NCBI GenBank assembly: GCA_964638055.1 | Contig: CAZWXF010000001.1 | Coordinates: 71,983 to 135,982, forward strand | Source of the DNA: Prado023 sp964638055 | GTDB taxonomy: Bacteria > Actinomycetota > Actinomycetes > S36-B12 > CAIYMF01 | Length of the DNA stretch: 64,000 nucleotides | Direction: 5' to 3' | Shown here: piece after piece, positions 8,836 through 17,944 of the stretch | How the letters are laid out: every line of letters begins with the position of its first letter | Numbering within the stretch: the first letter of the stretch is position 1 | Program-made: the position numbers and the translations under genes | Notes under the pieces: generated by a model | Databases searched by the model: none | What the model was told of the DNA's origin: nothing | What the model saw: only the letters and a program-made list of their open reading frames with translations

Positions 8836-8947
8836 GATCATCGGGGGAAAGCCATGGCACCGGCGGGCATGGCTCGTGGCTGCCTGTCCCGTGCCTGTCC
8901 CGCGGCCAAGAGGTCGTGCGACAGTGCGTCTCGACGGGCTCGACCCG

Positions 8948-8978
8948 CGTCTTGGGTCTCACTCGGAGACCCAAGACG
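8948..8978. terminator. Perfect 13-bp hairpin, likely bidirectional terminator
   Basis: CGTCTTGGGTCTC and GAGACCCAAGACG form a perfect 13-bp stem around a 5-base loop. It ends 8 bases beyond the stop of the minus-strand hydrolase and also faces the DUF3040 gene. There is no T run, as is common in actinobacterial terminators. Confidence 0.7.
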
Positions 8979-8985
8979 AGATGTG

Positions 8986-9783
8986 CTACTCCGAAGCCGG
9001 CACCAGCGACTCCACGAACTCCGCGGACTCGGCGAAGATCCGCTCGGCGTCGTAGTCGAGCGTGGCCACGTGGTAGGAGCGCTGAAGCTCCACCTCGCGC
9101 AGGGGGGAGCGGACATGGGCGCGGATCAGCTCTGAGTTGTTGGGCCCCACGACATGGTCGGTAAGGGAGCGCACGAGGAGCACGGGCGCGATGACCTTCT
9201 CCATCGTCGTGCGGAACGACTTCCAGCCGTCCAGGAGCGAGACCGCAAGCTCGACGGGGACCTTGTCGTAGGCGAGCTCATGCCCCGTCGGATCGGCGAT
9301 GTCGCTGCCCACTCCGGGGACGCCCTTGACGAAGCGCGCCAGGTGCCTCTGCAGCGGGACGAGGTGGCGCTGCCAGCCGGCCACCCCGTCCGGGCGGACC
9401 CAGGGGTTCACCAGCACCAGGCCGGCCACGTCCTGCGGCCGAGCCGCCGCGACGTGCAGAGCCAGGGTGGAGCCGTAGGACATTGCCATGAGGAAGACCC
9501 GATCAGTGCGCGACCGCATGGCCTCGAAGGCGCGGTCCACCGCGGCCTGCAGGTCCGCGTAGGTCTTGGTGTTCGCGTCCTGCCAGGTCGTGCCGTGGCC
9601 CGGCAGCAGGATCGCGTCCACGGTGTAGCCGCGCTCGTTCAGGTACTGGGCCCAGGGCCGCATGCTGTCCGGGGACCCGGAGAAGCCGTGGACGAAGACG
9701 ATGCCCGTCCGGGCGTTCTCACCGGAACCCTCCGCAGCGAACGGCTCGCATCCAGGCCTGATCCTGTCGTTGGCCACGTCCAT
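8986..9783 (-). CDS. Alpha/beta hydrolase (carboxylesterase/monoacylglycerol lipase-like)
   Basis: A 265-residue serine hydrolase. IVFVHGFSGSPDSMRPW carries the oxyanion-hole HGFxG element. MAMSYGST holds the nucleophile S102 in an A-x-S-x-G context rather than the usual GxSxG. SLTDHVVG supplies D209 and RSYHVATLD supplies H238, completing a plausible triad. The ILLPGHG and WYLNERGY-like layout matches carboxylesterase Est30 and monoacylglycerol-lipase relatives. The start is the ATG at 9783 behind GGGAAGGGA; a much longer upstream extension of the frame has no homology-like content. It is transcribed away from the MaoC gene and ends at the hairpin 8948-8978. The substrate is unknown, probably a short- or medium-chain ester. 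Confidence 0.82.
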   Translation of the reverse strand: MDVANDRIRPGCEPFAAEGSGENARTGIVFVHGFSGSPDSMRPWAQYLNERGYTVDAILLPGHGTTWQDANTKTYADLQAAVDRAFEAMRSRTDRVFLMAMSYGSTLALHVAAARPQDVAGLVLVNPWVRPDGVAGWQRHLVPLQRHLARFVKGVPGVGSDIADPTGHELAYDKVPVELAVSLLDGWKSFRTTMEKVIAPVLLVRSLTDHVVGPNNSELIRAHVRSPLREVELQRSYHVATLDYDAERIFAESAEFVESLVPASE

Positions 9784-9987
9784 GAATCGATCCCTTCCCA
9801 GAAGGTCGGCGGTGGTCGCGATCGCTGCGCAGCCCCGCGCGCAGCCCGAAGGGGCGGCCCTGCGAGCGGCGCGAGCCGCGAACGCCGCGCCAGAGTAACG
9901 CGTTCGGGACGACCCCGGGCACGCCCCCCTCCGGAGGAGGGTAGGAGGTGCTGGCCACAATGAGGCCGACCCCAGGGAGGAAATGCG

Positions 9988-10530
9988 ATGACCGTCCATC
10001 CAGCCGTGCTCGGCCGCTTCTTCGAGGACTTCGAGGTCGGCGACGTCTACCAGCACCCGTTCGGCCGGACCATCACCGATGCCGACAACGCATGGTTCAC
10101 GCTGCTGACCTGCAACACCAACCAGATGCACTTCAACGCCCACCTGTCCCAGCAGAACCCGATCACCAAGGGACGGATCATCGTCGTCTCCGGCTTCACC
10201 GTCGGGCTCGTCCTCGGTCTGACGGTTCTGGACATGAGCCAGAACGCCGTTGCGAACCTGGGCTGGAACAACATCAAGCTCACGCACCCGGTGTACGTCG
10301 GGGACACCATCTATGCCGAGAGCGTCTGCACGGCCAAGCGCCCGTCCAGCTCGCGCCCCGAGATGGGGATCATCTCCATGGACACCAGGGCCCTGAACCA
10401 GGACGGGGATGTGGTCATGACCTACGACCGCTCCGTCATGATCCCGACCCGCACCAGCGGCATCGGGCAGAACTACTTCCCGCAGGCGAAGGCCGGCCCG
10501 CTCGCAGCCCCTGCACCCCCGGCGGGCTGA
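9988..10530 (+). CDS. MaoC-family (R)-specific dehydratase/enoyl-CoA hydratase
   Basis: A single hot-dog-fold protein of 180 residues. FFEDFEVGDVYQH at the start, TITDADNAWFT and NQMHFN (the Asp/His region used by hydratases), then LTHPVYVGDTIYAES are typical of MaoC-like dehydratases. The close spacing of these motifs resembles the beta-methylmalyl-CoA/mesaconyl-CoA dehydratase branch, but the acyl-CoA substrate cannot be fixed from sequence. GGGAGGAAATGCG precedes the ATG at 9988. The neighbouring hydrolase is divergent, so it appears to be a single-gene unit, terminated by the hairpin that overlaps its stop codon. Confidence 0.85.
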   Translation: MTVHPAVLGRFFEDFEVGDVYQHPFGRTITDADNAWFTLLTCNTNQMHFNAHLSQQNPITKGRIIVVSGFTVGLVLGLTVLDMSQNAVANLGWNNIKLTHPVYVGDTIYAESVCTAKRPSSSRPEMGIISMDTRALNQDGDVVMTYDRSVMIPTRTSGIGQNYFPQAKAGPLAAPAPPAG

Positions 10531-10548
10531 CGCCCCCCGGAGGGCGTC
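10529..10548 (+). terminator. Hairpin overlapping the MaoC stop codon
   Basis: GACGCCC and GGGCGTC pair across a 6-base loop (stem 7). It begins inside the TGA of the MaoC gene. No T tract follows. Confidence 0.5.
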
Positions 10549-10603
10549 GGCCCGCCAGGCCCCCCGGGCGCGCGACGAAGGACGAGCACAGCCCGCCGAT
10601 CCC

Positions 10604-10639
10604 CGACACCCCGGTGACCCCCGTGGTCCCGGGGTGTCG
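10604..10639. terminator. Strong 36-nt hairpin upstream of mraZ
   Basis: CGACACCCCGG and CCGGGGTGTCG form a perfect 11-bp stem. Inside it GACC and GGTC pair again after a single bulged T, leaving a 5-base loop CCCGT. It lies between MaoC and the mraZ control region and probably insulates the dcw operon. A role as an mRNA leader structure is less likely, since it lies upstream of the GTGG boxes. Confidence 0.6.
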
Positions 10640-10770
10640 CGCGTGCGGCGGCCACTGGGCGCGGCAAGCACCCTGGGGGACCAGCCCCGGCGGGCGCTGC
10701 GCCGAGGAACGCTGCCGCGCGCCACGACCGTGGATGGTCGGGGGGCAGATCCCTCACCGAGGGCGCCAAT

Positions 10771-10804
10771 GTGGAGGGTTGTGGAGTATCGTGGTTGTTC
10801 GTGG
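10771..10804 (+). promoter_or_regulatory. Four GTGG boxes at exact 10-bp spacing (MraZ operator)
   Basis: GTGG occurs at 10771, 10781, 10791 and 10801, one helical turn apart: GTGGAGGGTT, GTGGAGTATC, GTGGTTGTTC, GTGG. MraZ is known to bind short direct repeats with 10-bp period in front of its own gene. mraZ starts 91 bases downstream. TATCGT at 10787-10792 could be a -10 embedded in the array, which would make binding autorepressive. Confidence 0.75.
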
Positions 10805-10895
10805 CGGAGGCGGGCGGGCGATTCGAGCCCGACCGCTTGCGCCGCACCAAGGCGGACCACGCCGCCGAGGGCCACTCCGAGGCAGGTGAGCGGCG

Positions 10896-11333
10896 ATGTT
10901 CCTGGGGACGCACTTCCCCAAGCTGGATGAGAAGGGCCGTGTCATCCTGCCCGCGCGCTTCCGTGACGAGCTGGGCGAGGGACTCGTGCTGACCAAGGGT
11001 CAGGACCGATGCCTGGTCCTGTGGCCGCGTGGAGAGTTCGACTCCCATGCGGCGATGCTGCGATCGCAGGCACAGGCCAGCGCCCGCGTGCGCGCGATGA
11101 CCCGGGTGTTCTTCTCGTCGGCCTTCGACGAGCTGCTCGACCGCCAGGGCAGGCTCACGATCCCGCCGGTGCTGCGGGAGTACGCGGGCCTGGAACGCGA
11201 GCTGACGGTCGTGGGCGCGGACACCCGCATCGAGATCTGGGACTCCGCGGCCTGGTCGCAGTATCTGGCGGACAACGAGGCCGCCTTCGCCGACCTCGAC
11301 ATGGATGCGGAAGGAGGGCCGCCCCTGGCCTGA
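10896..11333 (+). CDS. mraZ: Transcriptional regulator MraZ
   Basis: A 145-residue DNA-binding protein with two AbrB-like SpoVT repeats. The first is FLGTHFPKLDEKGRVILPARFR and the second FDELLDRQGRLTIPPVLREYAGL. MraZ forms a ring-shaped oligomer that binds tandem short repeats and controls the dcw operon, and the four GTGG boxes at 10771-10804 are its likely target. The ATG at 10896 gives the canonical MFLG start. A weak GGTGAG lies upstream. It is the first gene of the dcw cluster and is followed, after 206 bases, by rsmH. Confidence 0.96.
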   Translation: MFLGTHFPKLDEKGRVILPARFRDELGEGLVLTKGQDRCLVLWPRGEFDSHAAMLRSQAQASARVRAMTRVFFSSAFDELLDRQGRLTIPPVLREYAGLERELTVVGADTRIEIWDSAAWSQYLADNEAAFADLDMDAEGGPPLA

Positions 11334-11376
11334 GCCGCCTCTGACTGCGCGACATGTGATTCCCCTCCGCGCGGTT

Positions 11377-11427
11377 CGACGCCACTTCCCCGGTGCCGAA
11401 CCCTCCGACGCCACTTCCCCGGTGCCG
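11377..11427. repeat. 22-bp perfect direct repeat in the mraZ-rsmH gap
   Basis: CGACGCCACTTCCCCGGTGCCG occurs at 11377-11398 and again at 11406-11427, 29 bp apart. The gap holds no credible gene. On the minus strand each copy contains GGGGAAGTGGCG, which carries a GTGG like the boxes before mraZ. Whether MraZ binds here is speculative. Confidence 0.8.
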
Positions 11428-11539
11428 GAATCCGCGGCGGGGGGCCAGGTGGCACGCAGGGCCCGCACTCACCTGGAACGGGCCGACCCCGCCATCCGCC
11501 CACACCATCCGGCCCGCAGACCGACTGGGAGGACCGTGG

Positions 11540-12502
11540 ATGACTGACTCCCACGTGCCGGTCATGCTCGAGGAGTGCCTGGCGATCCTCGGCCCGGCAC
11601 TCGGGCGCCCCGGCGCCGCAGCCCTCGACGCCACCCTGGGCCTGGGCGGCCACGCGGAGGCGATGCTGGAGGCACATCCGGGACTGCGCCTGCTCGGGCT
11701 TGACCGGGATCCCGCCGCACTGGCCTCGGCGAGCGCCCGGTTGGGCCGCTTCGGCGGGCGCGTCCGGACCTGGCGCGGCACCTACGACCAGATTCGTGAG
11801 GCGATGGCCGCCGTCGGGTGGACGAACCTCGACGCGGTGCTCTTCGACCTGGGCGTGTCGTCCATGCAGCTGGATCGCGACGAGCGCGGCTTCGCCTACT
11901 CCCGGGATGCACCCCTGGACATGCGGATGGATCCGACGAGCGGGCCGACCGCGGCGGACATCCTCAACACGTACTCGCAGACCGAGCTCGCCAGGGTCCT
12001 GCGCGACCTGGGGGAGGAGCGATTCGCCGTACCCATCGCTCGTGCGGTGATCCGGGAGCGCCAGCGCGATCCCTTCACCAGCAGTGCCCGGTTGTCCGAG
12101 CTGATCCGGGAGGTCATCCCAGCACCCGCCCGCCGGACCGGCGGCAATCCGGCCAAGCGGACCTTCCAGGCCCTGCGGATGGAGGTCAACCGAGAGCTGG
12201 ATCACCTCCGCCGTGCGATGCCCGGGGCGATCTCGGCCCTCGGTCCGGGCGGGCGGATGGTGGTCCTGAGCTATCACTCGGGCGAGGACCGCATCGTCAA
12301 GCAGGCGATCCGCCGGGCGACGGAGCCCGACGTGCCCCCGGGTCTGCCGGTGATCCCGGAGGAATTGCAGCCCATTGCGCGTGTTCTCACCCGCGGAGCG
12401 GCCAGGGCATCGGAGGATGAGGTCCAGCGCAACCCTCGCGCGGCATCGGTCCGGCTTCGGGCGGTGGAGAAGGTCGACGCACGTGCTCGGGAGGTCCGAT
12501 GA
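11540..12502 (+). CDS. rsmH: 16S rRNA (cytosine(1402)-N4)-methyltransferase RsmH
   Basis: SAM-dependent enzyme of 320 residues that N4-methylates C1402 in the decoding centre of 16S rRNA. It opens HVPVMLEECL, the standard RsmH start. LDATLGLGGHAEAML is the SAM-binding glycine motif, VLFDLGVSSMQLD and DMRMDPTSGPTAADIL are family signatures, and TFQALRMEVNREL is near the C-terminal third. The ATG at 11540 follows GGGAGGA (11527-11533); an upstream in-frame extension is rejected because it lacks family sequence. The stop overlaps the ftsL start by ATGA, consistent with translational coupling. Confidence 0.96.
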   Translation: MTDSHVPVMLEECLAILGPALGRPGAAALDATLGLGGHAEAMLEAHPGLRLLGLDRDPAALASASARLGRFGGRVRTWRGTYDQIREAMAAVGWTNLDAVLFDLGVSSMQLDRDERGFAYSRDAPLDMRMDPTSGPTAADILNTYSQTELARVLRDLGEERFAVPIARAVIRERQRDPFTSSARLSELIREVIPAPARRTGGNPAKRTFQALRMEVNRELDHLRRAMPGAISALGPGGRMVVLSYHSGEDRIVKQAIRRATEPDVPPGLPVIPEELQPIARVLTRGAARASEDEVQRNPRAASVRLRAVEKVDARAREVR

Positions 12503-13194
12503 GCGCCACAGACACGGCCGTCCTCCCCGACGACGCGTCCGTGGCTGTGCCTGCGGACGCTGGGGCCGATGCCACCGCAGTCGCTGCCCACGCCCGCCCG
12601 GCACCGGCAACAGGGATGCGGCCGGCAGGGCGTCATCGGACGCTCATCGCGAGCACTGGCGCGCTCGTCGTGGGCCTGCTGGGCGTGCTGCTCATCAACA
12701 CCGTCGTCAGCCAGGGAGCATTCCGGCAGCATCAGCTGGAGGTCGACCTCACCCTGGCCTCCGAGCAGGAGGAGGCCCTCACGCGTGCCGTCCAGCTGGC
12801 CGAGTCGCCCCTGGAGGTGGAGAAGGCCGCCCGTGCCCTGGGCATGGTCCCCGCGGGCAGCCCCGTCTTCCTGCGCCTCGCCGACGGCTCGATCCTCGGA
12901 TCTCCCGTCCCCGCCACGGCGCCCTTCGGCGAAGTGGACTACTCCGGTGCCCCCGGCGTCACCGTGCCGACTCCCGACCCTGCCGATCCTTCGGTCGATC
13001 CCTCGACGGGAGCGACCCTGCTGCCCGCGGACGGGTCGCCCAGCACTGATCCGTCGCCCAGCACTGATCCGATGGCGGACCCGCTCGTGCCCTCCCCGAT
13101 CAGCCCGACGCCCGGGGCGACCCCATCGGCCACGGACCCGACGGGGACCGCAGCGACCTGGACCGCGCCACCCGCTGGGATGACGACGCCATGA
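12499..13194 (+). CDS. ftsL: Cell division protein FtsL-like, with long Pro/Ser/Asp tail
   Basis: A 231-residue bitopic membrane protein in the invariant ftsL position between rsmH and ftsI. A cytoplasmic Ala-rich arm (1-44) is followed by one membrane segment (about 49-70) and a short coiled-coil (about 75-112, ending in EVEKAARALGMV, the FtsL/DivIC-type end of the coil). FtsL bridges FtsQ/FtsB to FtsW/FtsI at the septum. Unusually, a periplasmic tail of about 85 residues follows, dominated by Pro, Ser, Thr and Asp with a PSTD-type internal repeat. It overlaps both neighbours by ATGA. The assignment rests on topology and position because sequence conservation in this family is low. Confidence 0.85.
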   Translation: MSATDTAVLPDDASVAVPADAGADATAVAAHARPAPATGMRPAGRHRTLIASTGALVVGLLGVLLINTVVSQGAFRQHQLEVDLTLASEQEEALTRAVQLAESPLEVEKAARALGMVPAGSPVFLRLADGSILGSPVPATAPFGEVDYSGAPGVTVPTPDPADPSVDPSTGATLLPADGSPSTDPSPSTDPMADPLVPSPISPTPGATPSATDPTGTAATWTAPPAGMTTP

Positions 13195-15038
13195 GCACGA
13201 TGTCACCGCCGCGCCAGCCCGCCGGCCCGCAGGGGCGCGGCGACCGGGAGCCGGGTCGCTCACGCCGGGTGGGCCGACGTGCGCCGAACGGAGTGCCGAC
13301 GTCACCTCGGCCCGGATCCCGACCGCATCGGACCTACCGCCGGGCGGACAGCCGCAACCGCGCCATCATCCTGGGGCTGGCGCTGATGATCATCCTGAGC
13401 GTGTACGGCGCCCGGGTCTTCGACATCATGATCATCCAGGGGGCGGACCTGGCCGCGAAGGGCCAGAACCAGCGCATCCGCGAGATCCCGATGCCTGCGG
13501 ACCGTGGGCCGATCTACGACTCCCAGGGGGCTGCCCTGGCGATCACGGTGGAGTCTCGCAACGTGACCGCGGACCAGCGCCTGATCGCCGACCCCGCGGC
13601 CGCTGGGGCCCTTCTCTCCCCGCTCCTGGGTGTTCCCGCGGAGAACCTGGCCCTGCGCCTGACCGGCACGGACCCCTTCGTGTACGTCGTCAAGGGCATC
13701 ACGCCGGAGCGCTGGCGGCAGGTCAAGGCCCTGAACATCAAGGGCATCTTCAGCGAGCGCACCACCAGCCGCAGCTACCCCTCGGGCACGCTGGCAGCGA
13801 ACGTCCTGGGCTATGTCGACTCCCAGGGCGTGGGCAAGGGAGGCATCGAGCTGAAGCTGGACGAGCGCCTGCACGGCGTCGACGGCTCGCGGACCTACGA
13901 GCAGGGGGCGGCCGGGCAGGCGATCCCGGCGGCGGAGGACGTCCTGCGCGAGCCGGTCCCAGGCCAGGGGGTTCAGCTGACCCTCAACCAGGACATCCAG
14001 TACGTGGCCCAGCGGGCCATCGCAACCCGGGTCAAGGAGGCCAAGGCCGACAGCGGGGACGTCACGGTCATCGAGGCTCGGACGGGCCGGGTTCTGGCGA
14101 TGGCCACGGCTCCGACGTTCGACCCGAACAACTACAAGGGGGCCAAGCCCGAGGACATGGGCAACCGTCCCGTCAGCGTGATCTACGAGCCCGGGTCCAC
14201 CGGCAAGGTCCTGACGATGTCCGCGATCCTCGAGGAGGGCAAGGCGCGCCCGCGCACCAAGGTGACCGTGCCCCCCACCCTGACCCGGGGCGGTCACACC
14301 ACCCACGACCATGTCGACCACGGCACGCTGCACCTGACGATGAACGGCGTGCTGGCCCAGTCCAGCAACATCGGCACGATCCTGCTGGCGGACCGCATCG
14401 GCGGGGACAAGCTCTACGAGTACCAGCGCAAGTTCGGCGCCGGCCAGGCCTCCGGACTGGGTTTCCCCGGAGAGGAGCGTGGGATCCTGCCGAAGCCCGA
14501 GAACTGGTGGCCCACGACGTTCCAGGCCCTGGCCTACGGCCAGAGCTACTCGATGACCTCCCTGCAGGTCGCCGGGGTCTACCAGACGATCGCCAACGGC
14601 GGGGTGCGCCTCCAGCCGCGCCTCATCGACGGCTACGTCAATCCGGACGGGTCGTTCGAGCCGGCCGAGACCAAGCCGGGCGTGCGGGTCGTCAGCGAGA
14701 AGACGGCGAGCACCATGCTGCGGATGCTCGAGAACGTGGTCACCGAGGGGACTGGTGGTGTCGCGGCCATCCCCGGGTACCGGGTGGCGGGCAAGACCGG
14801 CACGGCCGAGCGGGCGGTCAACGGCGGGTACTCCGGCTTCTCCGCCTCTTTCGTGGGAGTCGCCCCGGCCGACGACCCGCAGATCGTGGTGCAGGTGGTC
14901 CTGCAGAACCCCCGCAACGGTCATTACGGCAGCGTGCTGGGAGGCCCGGTGTTCAAGAGGGTGATGTCCTACGCCCTGGCCGAGCTCAAGATCCCGCCCT
15001 CGGGTAAGAAGTCGCCCACGATCCCGACGGAGTGGTAG
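13191..15038 (+). CDS. ftsI: Peptidoglycan transpeptidase FtsI (class B PBP3)
   Basis: Septal D,D-transpeptidase of 615 residues that cross-links peptidoglycan with FtsW. A basic cytoplasmic arm precedes a membrane anchor at about 55-76. The PBP dimerisation domain (RGPIYDSQGAALA) comes next. The transpeptidase domain shows all three active-site motifs: STGK with nucleophile S336, SSN at 391-393 and KTG at 535-537. No PASTA domains are present. It overlaps ftsL by ATGA and ends 3 bases before murE, inside a run of coupled dcw genes. Confidence 0.97.
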   Translation: MSTMSPPRQPAGPQGRGDREPGRSRRVGRRAPNGVPTSPRPGSRPHRTYRRADSRNRAIILGLALMIILSVYGARVFDIMIIQGADLAAKGQNQRIREIPMPADRGPIYDSQGAALAITVESRNVTADQRLIADPAAAGALLSPLLGVPAENLALRLTGTDPFVYVVKGITPERWRQVKALNIKGIFSERTTSRSYPSGTLAANVLGYVDSQGVGKGGIELKLDERLHGVDGSRTYEQGAAGQAIPAAEDVLREPVPGQGVQLTLNQDIQYVAQRAIATRVKEAKADSGDVTVIEARTGRVLAMATAPTFDPNNYKGAKPEDMGNRPVSVIYEPGSTGKVLTMSAILEEGKARPRTKVTVPPTLTRGGHTTHDHVDHGTLHLTMNGVLAQSSNIGTILLADRIGGDKLYEYQRKFGAGQASGLGFPGEERGILPKPENWWPTTFQALAYGQSYSMTSLQVAGVYQTIANGGVRLQPRLIDGYVNPDGSFEPAETKPGVRVVSEKTASTMLRMLENVVTEGTGGVAAIPGYRVAGKTGTAERAVNGGYSGFSASFVGVAPADDPQIVVQVVLQNPRNGHYGSVLGGPVFKRVMSYALAELKIPPSGKKSPTIPTEW

Positions 15039-15041
15039 CCC

Positions 15042-16558
<1,517 letters not shown>

Positions 16559-16562
<4 letters not shown>

Positions 16563-17944
16563 TCGCCATGGACGTCGCGGACGTCGCCGCAGCGGTGGGC
16601 GGCACGCTGGACGCGTGCGACGACCCGGGAGCTGCGGTGCTGGGTGCCGCGGCCGACTCCCGTCGCGTCGTCCCCGGCGATCTGTACGTCGCGATCGCGG
16701 GGGAGCGCGTCGACGGCCACGACTTCGCCGACGCCGCTCGGGCCGCCGGTGCCGTGGTGACCCTCGGCTCCCGACCCACGGGCGGCCCGACGATCGTGGT
16801 GGACGATCCGGTCGAGGCCCTGGGTCGGCTGGCCGGCCACGTGCTGGCCTCGCTGCCGGAGGCGACCGTGGTCGCGGTGACCGGCTCGTCGGGCAAGACG
16901 ACGACCAAGGACCTGCTGGCCGAGCTCCTGGAGCACCTGGGCCCCACGGTCGCGACGCCCGGGTCGTTCAACACCGAGGTCGGGATGCCGCTGACCATCC
17001 TCACCGCGACCGAGGCGACCCGCTTCTTCGTGCTCGAGATGGGGGCCCGCGGTCCCGGCCACATCACGGTGCTGTGCCAGATCGCGCGGCCGGGCATCGG
17101 CGTGGTGCTCAATGTCGGCACGGCGCATGTCGGCGAGTTCGGCAGCAGGGAGGTGACCGCGGCATCCAAGGCCGAGCTCGTCTCCGCCCTGCCGCCCGCA
17201 GGGCTGGCGGTGCTCAACCTCGACGACCCGCTCGTGGCCGCGATGGCCCAGACAACGCCTGCTCGGGTCGCCGGCTTCGGCACGGGCCCGCGGGCCGGCA
17301 TCCGGGTCGGCAACCTGCACCTGGACACCCAGGCCCGAGCTGTGTTCACGATGACCACCGACGAGGGGGACTTCCCCGTTGCCCTCCAGCTCTCCGGTGA
17401 GCACATGGCCAGCAATGCCGCCGCTGCTGCTGCCGTCGCCCGCCACCTGGGCATGCCCAGCCAGCAGATCGCCGAGCGCCTCAGCCGTGCCGCCCCTCGC
17501 AGCAGGTGGCGGATGGAGGTGACCACGAGCCCGTCCGGGGTGATCGTGGTCAACGACGCGTACAACGCCAACCCGGAGTCGATGCGCTCGGCGCTGCGCT
17601 CGCTGGCGGCGATGGGCGAGAGCGGCGGGCGCACGTTCGCGGTCCTCGGGGAGATGCGCGAGCTCGGCGACGACACCGTGGCCGAGCACGACGCCATCGG
17701 CCGTCTGGCTGTCCGGCTGCACATCGCGCGGACCATCTGCGTGGGCCAGGGGGCCCGCGCGCTCCACCTGGGCGCCGCCCAGGAGGGGTCGTGGGACGGG
17801 GAGGCAAGCTGGGTCCCCGACGTCCCGGCGGCGGTGGCGATGCTCCGGGCCGAGGTCCGTCCCGGCGACATCGTCCTGGTCAAGGCCTCGCGGTCCATCG
17901 GGCTGGAGGAAGTCGCCGCCGCCCTGCTGGAGGACCGGACATGA
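16559..17944 (+). CDS. murF: UDP-MurNAc-tripeptide:D-Ala-D-Ala ligase MurF
   Basis: A 461-residue Mur ligase completing the UDP-MurNAc-pentapeptide. The N-terminal domain reads AADSRRVVPGDLYVAIAGE, the P-loop is VTGSSGKTTTKDLLAELL, FFVLEMGARGPGHI is the MurF central motif, and VVNDAYNANPESMRSAL marks the C-terminal domain. It starts inside the murE stop (ATGA) and its own stop overlaps mraY in the same way. Cytosolic. Confidence 0.96.

Noticed and set aside
8156..8974. Minus-strand ORF of 272 codons across DUF3040 and the repeat field
   Set aside because: It is open only because the repeat has no stops; the product is a low-complexity repeat and overlaps DUF3040.
10815..10840. tRNA T-arm-like GATTCGAGCCCG
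   Set aside because: No acceptor, D or anticodon arm can be drawn around it.
11393..11539. Upstream start for rsmH at 11393
   Set aside because: The extension reads through the direct repeats and lacks RsmH sequence; GGGAGGA supports ATG 11540.
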